Positions 1-4,461 of a stretch of 10,799 bases of DNA are shown in pieces. Source of the stretch: RGIG464 sp045599585. Lineage in GTDB: Bacteria > Myxococcota_A > Bradymonadia > UBA4248. The notes below the pieces were generated by a model. It ran no database searches. It saw only the letters and a program-made list of their open reading frames with translations, and was not told where the DNA came from. Positions within the stretch are counted from its first letter, which is position 1. Each line of letters opens with the position of its first letter. Location of the stretch: positions 1 to 10,799 of the forward strand of contig JAZRWH010000005.1 of the NCBI GenBank assembly GCA_045599585.1, in the 5' to 3' direction. The position numbers were made by a program, and so were the translations under genes.

Positions 1-38
1 GCGAAGAACACTGCTGTCTCACAACATATTCTCATTAA

Positions 39-63
39 CTGTAACGAAATGCGCTCGTTACAG
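39..63. repeat. Perfect 9-bp hairpin inside long element copy
   Basis: ctgtaacga (39-47) pairs with tcgttacag (55-63) around a 7-base loop. The right arm is lost in the short element copy because the deletion junction falls at the end of the loop. Confidence 0.6.
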
Positions 64-105
64 AATTTTATACTTTTCTTATTCTCAGTCTGTCCTGCGG
101 ACGGC

Positions 106-139
106 CCAAAGGGGGGTCGTATCGCGGACGCCCCTTTGG
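106..139. repeat. 9-bp hairpin in element core
   Basis: ccaaagggg (106-114) is the exact reverse complement of cccctttgg (131-139). The 16-base loop can add an inner GTC/GAC pairing. It lies in the 303-bp core found only in the long copy. Confidence 0.55.
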
Positions 140-173
140 AATCCCCGCGCTCTTTTGTCGCGCCTTCTTTTGA

Positions 174-299
174 GAGCTTTTGATACATTTCTTCGTCAAC
201 TTCCTCAATCCTTTCGGTTACAGCCTTAAGGCTGCGCCCTCAAGGATCTTCGTTGTTTCCTCGAACTGTATTCAAACGCTCTCAAAATATCAAAAGCTC
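174..299. repeat. Nested stem structure in element core
   Basis: gagcttttgata (174-185) is a perfect 12-bp inverted match to tatcaaaagctc (288-299). Between them sits a second fold: atcctt (208-213) with aaggat (242-247), a symmetrical 7/7 internal loop, then cagcc (221-225) with ggctg (230-234) around a ttaa loop. The nesting resembles a folded RNA or a fold-back DNA element. No known RNA family was recognised. Confidence 0.5.
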
Positions 300-303
300 C
301 TTG

Positions 304-344
304 GCGGGCGCGAACTTGACTTCGTCTTCAACATGCGCGCCCGC
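304..344. repeat. GC-rich 9-bp hairpin in element core
   Basis: gcgggcgcg (304-312) is the reverse complement of cgcgcccgc (336-344), with a 23-base loop. It is the last of the paired elements before the point at 361 where similarity to the short copy resumes. Confidence 0.5.
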
Positions 345-601
345 TCGTCTGGTGCGCCCGCTGCTTGCCTTCGGCTTCGCGACGCAGGCGAATTAACAGT
401 AATCTTAGGTCTTTTTCATGCTTAGAAACGACTATATATCGATAAAACAAAGCTACAATAGAGTTATCAGAGTATTCTAGGAAAATTTCGTGGGACAGCA
501 GTGTATATGTATATATTTTAGATTTAAGCATTTATATGTTGGTGATTGTAATTCTAACCGCGCATACGCCTGAAATTCGAGCAAGAAGCACCCAGTCAAA
601 G

Positions 602-635
602 AGCCTGGCGTATTTGCAACGCAAATAGCCAGGCT
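602..635. repeat. Bulged-G palindrome, family member 1
   Basis: The outer arms agcctggc (602-609) and gccaggct (628-635) are perfect. They are followed inward by an unpaired G at 610, then tatttgc (611-617) paired with gcaaata (621-627) around loop aac. The same plan (outer stem, bulged G, TAT...ATA inner stem) recurs at five other places in this window. It lies beyond the 3' end of the aldo/keto reductase gene and could stabilise or end its transcript, but no strong U-tract follows on the minus strand. Confidence 0.65.
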
Positions 636-640
636 GCGAA

Positions 641-665
641 GCCGTATTCGCCTTAGCGAATAGGC
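641..665. repeat. Bulged-G palindrome, family member 2
   Basis: gcc, unpaired g, tattcgc (645-651), loop ctta, gcgaata (656-662), ggc. The flanks gcgaag on both sides and the core are almost identical to the copy at 4010-4034, so this is a dispersed repeat and not a chance hairpin. Confidence 0.65.
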
Positions 666-686
666 GAAGCGTCAAGACGCACAGAA

Positions 687-1859
687 TTAAGATTTAAGCG
701 CGGCGGCAGCGGCAGCGCGTTCGGCGCATATTTTTTTCCAACTTGGAAGCTTGGGAAGGAGTGAAGAAAACTCAGACATCAGCGAGGGTACATCGATATG
801 TTGCGGGCAAGCCGAGGTACAAGCGCCGCAGCCGATACATTCTGTTGGAAGGTGATCGAGGGTTTCGAGGCGCATTGCCACCGTAAAGTTAGCCCCGAAA
901 CGCGCGTCATTGAGCGAATTGAGGAGGACGGGGATATTGATTTGGGCGGGACAACCATCACAACAGTAGCGACAACCCGTGCAAGGAATCATCGTTTGAA
1001 GTTCGGCAGCAATCTGGGAAAGTGCCGTCATGTCTACCTGAGAGAGTGGTTGATTCGTAGAAAAAGTACGAATATTGTCTTCGAGCTGCTCCATATTAGA
1101 CATACCGCTAAGCACCATCGAGACGTTATCTAGGCCCTGAAGCCACCTAAAAGCCCAAGAAGCCGCAGACTGCCCAGGTCGCAAGGCGTCCAAACGAGAT
1201 TGGAGATCAGGTTTTAAATTGGCGAGTTTACCGCCACGCACAGGTTCCATGACCCACACGGGCAAGCCGCGTTCAGTGAGCAGATCATAGCGGGCCTTTG
1301 CTTTTTGCAGCGTCCAATCGAGATAGTTGAGCTGAATTTGACAAAACTCCATGCTATCGCCGGCATAATCCAAAAAAGCGCGGAGTGTTTCGTATTCTCC
1401 ATGGCTTGAAAAGCCCAAATGGCGAATGCGGCCTGCAGCCTTTTGCGCCTTAAAGTAGTCCAAGATACCCCAACGAGGATCGGTATAAACATTGAGGCAA
1501 GACTCTGTCACATTATGGAGGAGATAAAAGTCGAAATACTGGACGCCACATTTTTTGAGCTGCAACTCGAAGATTTCGGCTGGATCATAGTGATCGGCAT
1601 ATTGATGACCAGGATATTTGGAAGCCAAATAATAGGCATTGCGTGGATAAGCAGAAAGGGCGTGACCAGCGGCGACTTCCGACATGCCACCGTGGTACGG
1701 GAAAGCCGTATCATAGTAATTGACGCCACAATCCATGGCACGAGCGAGCATTTGTTCGAAGAGCGTTTGATCGATCGAACCATCAGTTGTAAGCGGCAGA
1801 CGCATGAGTCCGAAGCCGAGTGCCGATAGTTCCAGATCTTTAAATTTTTTGGTGAGCAA
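687..1859 (-). CDS. Aldo/keto reductase with C-terminal double 4Fe-4S domain
   Basis: A 390-residue predicted oxidoreductase, probably cytoplasmic, of the aldo/keto reductase subfamily that carries a ferredoxin-like tail. The TIM-barrel part (about 1-285) shows the classical tetrad: Asp50 and Tyr55 in YYDTAFPYHGG, Lys81 in YYLASKYPG and His115 in FDFYLLHN. The tail has two C-x2-C-x2-C-x3-C-P clusters, Cys293/296/299/303 and Cys341/344/347/351, fitting two 4Fe-4S centres. The family reduces carbonyls with NAD(P)H, but the substrate and the role of the clusters cannot be read from sequence. I chose TTG at 1857-1859 because AAGGAG lies 7 bases upstream and residue 2 onward matches the usual N-terminus of the family. 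An ATG further upstream (1899-1901) would add 14 unlikely residues and has no such site. The gene stands alone, divergent from the hydrolase at 2161. Confidence 0.93.
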   Translation of the reverse strand: MLTKKFKDLELSALGFGLMRLPLTTDGSIDQTLFEQMLARAMDCGVNYYDTAFPYHGGMSEVAAGHALSAYPRNAYYLASKYPGHQYADHYDPAEIFELQLKKCGVQYFDFYLLHNVTESCLNVYTDPRWGILDYFKAQKAAGRIRHLGFSSHGEYETLRAFLDYAGDSMEFCQIQLNYLDWTLQKAKARYDLLTERGLPVWVMEPVRGGKLANLKPDLQSRLDALRPGQSAASWAFRWLQGLDNVSMVLSGMSNMEQLEDNIRTFSTNQPLSQVDMTALSQIAAELQTMIPCTGCRYCCDGCPAQINIPVLLNSLNDARFGANFTVAMRLETLDHLPTECIGCGACTSACPQHIDVPSLMSEFSSLLPKLPSWKKICAERAAAAAALKS

Positions 1860-1866
1860 GGTTGAA

Positions 1867-1872
1867 CTCCTT
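1867..1872 (-). promoter_or_regulatory. Ribosome binding site that selects a TTG start
   Basis: On the minus strand AAGGAG is followed by ttcaacc and then TTG (1859-1857). This is a textbook 7-base spacing and is the reason for preferring the TTG over the ATG at 1901, which lies upstream of this site. Confidence 0.75.
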
Positions 1873-2146
1873 CTGCAAAAAGGCGGCATAGCGCGCCGCA
1901 AAGCTGTAGACGAGGAGGATAATCAAAACTGACGATCTGACTAGTAAAATTTCGAAGAGGGGTTAACTAAGGACGAAGAAGGGGAGGCGATCAAGAAAAA
2001 AAGCTTTTAAAAACAGGGCATTATTAGATTGCTTGAAAGGAGCGTAAAGAAATACGCAATTTAATAGATGTAATTGTTTCTTTATTTATTGATTCTGCTA
2101 AACTACGAGATAGCAACAGAGGTCAATGTTGTGTTAACTTTTACAG

Positions 2147-2152
2147 AAGGAG
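2147..2152 (+). promoter_or_regulatory. Ribosome binding site of the peptidoglycan hydrolase
   Basis: AAGGAG sits 8 bases before the ATG at 2161. It fixes the start there and not at the in-frame ATG at 2074, which lacks a comparable site and would add 29 residues unlike the family. Confidence 0.8.
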
Positions 2153-2160
2153 AAAAAACC

Positions 2161-3756
2161 ATGACAGACCAAGCACAGCAAGTCATAGCAGCAGCGAAGA
2201 AGTACTCAGACAAAGGCCATCCGTATGTGTACGGCGCGAAGGGCGAAATGCTTTGCAAAGGCAACAAGAGTCTTATTGAGGGCTTGAAAAGCAGGTACTC
2301 TAAAAAGTCCAACTTCAACCACGTCCTAGGGAGTGAAAAAGACAATAACGGGAAGAACTGGAATTGGACGATGAGCCAAGCGTCGACGGATTACGTTGGT
2401 ATTGACTGTTCGGGCTTAACTGCAGCGGCCTTTAAGAACGGCATTAACAAGGATATCGGTGCCGGCAGCAGCAATCAAGGTGCGAATGGCGAAAAAGTTG
2501 GTGGTCACAGCCCCTCCAAAGCACTACCGGGCGATCTATTGTGGCGCGATGGTCACGTAGGCATCATGGGCAACAACAATCGCGTCATCGAAGCTAAGGG
2601 CTGGGCCTACGGCTGTGTCGAAGGTGTTACCGAGGCATCGAAATTCACCAAAGCATACACGTTGGCCAACACCACGGGTACGACCACCAATTCGACCAGC
2701 AGCACGACGAACAAATCGTCCAGCAACAACTCTGGTAATCTTTTAACGGCTTCGCAGCAATCTTCAGCCATCACCTACAACAAGAAAAACAACCAGTCGA
2801 TCTGCACGAAGATTCAGGGACTTGTTGGTGTTGAGCAAGACGGTTCTTTTGGCCCCATCACGGTCAATGCGATTGCAAAATGGCAATCCCAACACAAACT
2901 TGAAGTCGACGGCAAATTTGGTCCTGCATCCAAAGCAGCCGCAGGTTTCACGGGATCGAACAACAATAACAACACCACAACCCAACCCACAAATAACAAC
3001 AAACCCGCCGAAAACAAACCGAGTGGGAATGACAATTACACGGGTAATTCGGATGTTGCTTACGGTTCAAAAAATGAGCAAGGCGTTCGTACGCTTCAGC
3101 GTTTGTTGAACAATCACGGTGCTGGCATTTCCCAAGATGGTGCATTTGGCCCAGGAACTGCGCGCGCCCTCATGCGTTTCCAGTATCACTACGTTTATAA
3201 AGATGCGCCCGTTTTCTTCCAGAAAATCCACAGCTCCGGCAAAAAAAGCGTTTGCGATACCGCTACATGGAATGCGTTGCGTCAAAATGCCCCGTCTGCA
3301 GTCAACGAACCGGGCAAAGGCATCGCATTCAGTCGTTCTGGTCAACGTCTTACCGAAGTTCCCACGGCTGATATTCAAATTGGCGGCAAAAACGTTGGTA
3401 AAATGAACCCCACAGCAGCCAAGAAATTCAACGAAATGGCATCCGCTTCGGGTGGCAAAATTTGGGGTGTTACCAGCACGTTCCGTGGCATGACGAATGA
3501 AGCAACCAAAGCCATTACCGGTGGCGTTGGTGGTTCTTCGGGTGCGATTGAGCTCTACGTTGCTAAAAACTTCAACGCCAACTTGGCCGCAGTTCCTGGT
3601 ACGAGCTATCACTGCAGTGGTAACGCCGTCGACATCGCCGGCTTCGCAGACAAAACTGCGAAACCCGCTGTCTGGACCTGGCTCCATAATAACGCTAGTA
3701 AATACGGTTTCTCCGGTATTAGCTCTGAAACTTGGCACTGGAATTACAAAGGTTAA
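2161..3756 (+). CDS. Modular peptidoglycan hydrolase: NlpC/P60, two PG-binding domains, M15 peptidase
   Basis: A 531-residue protein predicted to cut cell-wall peptides at two kinds of bond. Residues about 5-170 form an NlpC/P60-type cysteine peptidase: YVYGAKG (22-28), Cys83 in GIDCSG, His132 in GDLLWRDGHVGIM, and Glu144 as possible third residue. A Ser/Thr/Asn linker (170-195) leads to a peptidoglycan-binding domain (about 200-262, DGSFGP and DGKFGP repeats). A second Asn/Thr linker leads to another binding domain (about 298-375, QDGAFGPGTARALMRFQ). The C-terminus (about 400-531) is an M15 zinc peptidase with SYHCSGNAVD (His484, Asp491) and SETWHWNY (Glu523, His526), all expected ligands and catalytic residues present. 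The protein begins MTDQAQQ with no signal peptide, so export by lysis, a contractile injection system, type VI secretion or a non-classical route is inferred. It could equally be a phage-type endolysin. The gene is monocistronic with its own terminator, and no phage genes adjoin it. Confidence 0.92.
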   Translation: MTDQAQQVIAAAKKYSDKGHPYVYGAKGEMLCKGNKSLIEGLKSRYSKKSNFNHVLGSEKDNNGKNWNWTMSQASTDYVGIDCSGLTAAAFKNGINKDIGAGSSNQGANGEKVGGHSPSKALPGDLLWRDGHVGIMGNNNRVIEAKGWAYGCVEGVTEASKFTKAYTLANTTGTTTNSTSSTTNKSSSNNSGNLLTASQQSSAITYNKKNNQSICTKIQGLVGVEQDGSFGPITVNAIAKWQSQHKLEVDGKFGPASKAAAGFTGSNNNNNTTTQPTNNNKPAENKPSGNDNYTGNSDVAYGSKNEQGVRTLQRLLNNHGAGISQDGAFGPGTARALMRFQYHYVYKDAPVFFQKIHSSGKKSVCDTATWNALRQNAPSAVNEPGKGIAFSRSGQRLTEVPTADIQIGGKNVGKMNPTAAKKFNEMASASGGKIWGVTSTFRGMTNEATKAITGGVGGSSGAIELYVAKNFNANLAAVPGTSYHCSGNAVDIAGFADKTAKPAVWTWLHNNASKYGFSGISSETWHWNYKG

Positions 3757-3768
3757 TCAAAAATCCAA

Positions 3769-3791
3769 AAGCCACGCATCAAGCGTGGCTT
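3769..3791 (+). terminator. Hairpin just after the hydrolase gene
   Basis: aagccacgc (3769-3777) pairs perfectly with gcgtggctt (3783-3791) around loop atcaa, starting 13 bases after the stop codon. No U-tract follows, so it may protect the mRNA 3' end and leave termination to the hairpin at 3814. Confidence 0.5.
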
Positions 3792-3813
3792 AACCAAGTT
3801 CTCTCAATATAAT

Positions 3814-3842
3814 AAAGGCGCTTTTTAGCGCCTTTTTTTTTT
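3814..3842 (+). terminator. Rho-independent terminator of the hydrolase gene
   Basis: aaaggcgct (3814-3822), loop tttt, agcgccttt (3827-3835), and the T-run continues to 3842. A 9-bp stem with a tract of at least ten Ts is a strong intrinsic terminator. Confidence 0.9.
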
Positions 3843-3974
3843 GCTAAACGCTTCTTTAACATAAGCACATTCTTCTCATTCAAACCTTGTTCTTTACCTC
3901 ACATGTCAACCTTGATTTGAAAGACGCAACTTCTATCATTGCGCTATTGAGTGCCACTGCTCATAACTTTATCC

Positions 3975-4002
3975 ATCGGCGTATCGCCATGCGATAGCCG
4001 AT
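3975..4002. repeat. Bulged-G palindrome, family member 3
   Basis: atcggc (3975-3980), unpaired g, tatcgc, loop cat, gcgata, gccgat (3997-4002). It has the same geometry as the hairpin at 602-635 but different arm sequences, which points to conserved structure over conserved sequence. Confidence 0.65.
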
Positions 4003-4009
4003 AGGCGAA

Positions 4010-4034
4010 GCCGTATTCGCTTTAGCGAACAGGC
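4010..4034. repeat. Bulged-G palindrome, family member 4
   Basis: gcc, g, tattcgc, loop ttta, gcgaaca, ggc, flanked on both sides by ggcgaag/gcgaag. It is almost identical to the copy at 641-665, with one A-C mismatch in the inner stem. It lies 8 bases after member 3, as member 2 closely follows member 1. Confidence 0.65.
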
Positions 4035-4051
4035 GAAGCCTCCTACCCCAT

Positions 4052-4060
4052 TCTGTTGAC
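4052..4060. repeat. Left 9-bp target-site duplication (TCTGTTGAC)
   Basis: TCTGTTGAC directly abuts the left terminal repeat of the 192-bp element and is repeated without mismatch at 4253-4261 directly after the right terminal repeat. A perfect 9-bp duplication is strong evidence of transposase-mediated insertion. Confidence 0.9.
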
Positions 4061-4252
4061 CACTGCTGTCCCACAACATATTCTCATTAACTGTAACGAA
4101 ATGCGCTCGCTGCTTGCCTTCGGCTTCGCGACGCAGGCGATTTAACAGTAATCTTAGTTCTTTTTCATGCTTAGAAACGACTATATATCGATAAAATAAA
4201 GCTACAATAGAGTTATCAGAGTATTCTAGGAAAATTTCGTGGGACAGCAGTG
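4061..4252. mobile_element. MITE-like element, short copy (192 bp) with 9-bp target duplication
   Basis: The ends are cactgctgtcccac (4061-4074) and gtgggacagcagtg (4239-4252), a perfect 14-bp terminal inverted repeat that extends imperfectly to about 26 bp. TCTGTTGAC flanks it on both sides. It aligns without gaps to 9-57 plus 361-503 of the long copy (four mismatches); the missing 303 bp is bounded there by gcgctcg (51-57) and gcgcccg (354-360). It is too short to encode a transposase. The clean duplication and intact ends suggest a recent insertion, mobilised by an enzyme elsewhere in the genome. Confidence 0.9.
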
Positions 4253-4261
4253 TCTGTTGAC
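4253..4261. repeat. Right 9-bp target-site duplication (TCTGTTGAC)
   Basis: Exact copy of 4052-4060, immediately right of the element. Together with the next base it forms TTGACA (4257-4262), a consensus -35 hexamer, with a poor -10 (tagttt, 4280-4285) 17 bases further on. Confidence 0.9.
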
Positions 4262-4297
4262 ATAGTATATATAGAATGGTAGTTTAGTAATAAGTAA

Positions 4298-4327
4298 TAA
4301 TCACGTGCATTAGTAATCACGTGATTA
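4298..4327. promoter_or_regulatory. CACGTG-centred palindrome pair, possible operator
   Basis: taatcacgtgatta (4314-4327) is a perfect 14-bp palindrome. taatcacgtg (4298-4307) repeats its left half 16 bases earlier. A perfect palindrome beside a second half-site is typical of dimeric regulator operators. It lies about 80 bp upstream of the probable promoter of the giant lipoprotein gene. No regulator gene is in the window, so its use is unproven. Confidence 0.4.
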
Positions 4328-4337
4328 TGATGCATAC

Positions 4338-4375
4338 ACAAGCGAAGTGTTTAAATCTGGTTACGAAACGCTTGT
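4338..4375. repeat. 7-bp inverted repeat upstream of lipoprotein gene
   Basis: acaagcg (4338-4344) and cgcttgt (4369-4375) are exact reverse complements, 24 bases apart. It may be a minor hairpin or part of the regulatory region; support is weak. Confidence 0.25.
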
Positions 4376-4405
4376 TAAATTTTAATTGCTAAACATTTTA
4401 TATAT

Positions 4406-4435
4406 TTAACACATATTAACAGGCGTTATTATATT
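4406..4435 (+). promoter_or_regulatory. Likely sigma-70 type promoter of the giant lipoprotein gene
   Basis: TTAACA (4406-4411), 18 bases, TATATT (4430-4435): each hexamer matches the housekeeping consensus at five of six positions. Transcription would start near 4442, leaving a leader of about 20 bases that includes the ribosome binding site TAAGGGA (4448-4454), 7 bases before the ATG at 4462. The region is very A/T-rich, so chance matches are possible. Confidence 0.4.
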
Positions 4436-4461
4436 TTCGTATAACCATAAGGGATATTTGA

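Larger units (their letters stand above)
9..503. mobile_element. MITE-like element, long copy (495 bp)
   Basis: The segment begins with cactgctgtctcac (9-22) and ends with gtgggacagcagtg (490-503), terminal inverted repeats that match at 13 of 14 positions. Its outer parts, 9-57 and 361-503, match the second copy at 4061-4252 with only four mismatches. The middle 303 bp is absent from that copy. No transposase or other convincing gene lies inside, so it would need an enzyme supplied in trans. A 9-bp target duplication is not visible: the bases before it (gcgaagaa, one base short because the window starts there) do not match those after it (tatatgtat). That suggests an old insertion or recombination at one end. 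Small non-autonomous elements of this kind are usually internal-deletion derivatives of insertion sequences; the parent family was not identified. Confidence 0.8.
1860..2160. other. Divergent intergenic region
   Basis: This 301-bp gap separates the start codons of the aldo/keto reductase (-) and the peptidoglycan hydrolase (+), so both promoters should lie in it. It is A/T-rich near the hydrolase. Apart from the two ribosome binding sites I see only a weak extended -10 candidate (TGCTAAACT, 2096-2104, plus strand) with a poor -35. I see no operator palindrome, small gene or RNA gene. Confidence 0.5.
3843..4060. other. Gene-free segment upstream of short element copy
   Basis: I see no credible gene here. 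It holds A/T-rich sequence (3843-3970) without recognisable motifs, then the two bulged-G palindromes at 3975-4002 and 4010-4034, then the left target duplication at 4052-4060. Confidence 0.5.

Noticed and set aside
180..425. 81-codon open frame on the plus strand inside the long mobile element
   Set aside because: No ribosome binding site, composition follows the hairpins, and most of it is deleted in the second element copy while the remainder stays intact as DNA. It is unlikely to be a gene.
1899..1901. ATG at 1901 as start of the aldo/keto reductase
   Set aside because: It would add 14 residues (MRRAMPPFCRRSST) unlike the family, and the good AAGGAG lies downstream of it, correctly spaced for the TTG at 1859.
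3067..3738. 223-codon open frame antisense to the hydrolase gene
   Set aside because: It lies wholly opposite the second binding domain and M15 domain, whose motifs are clear in the plus frame. The protein is low-complexity and unrecognisable.
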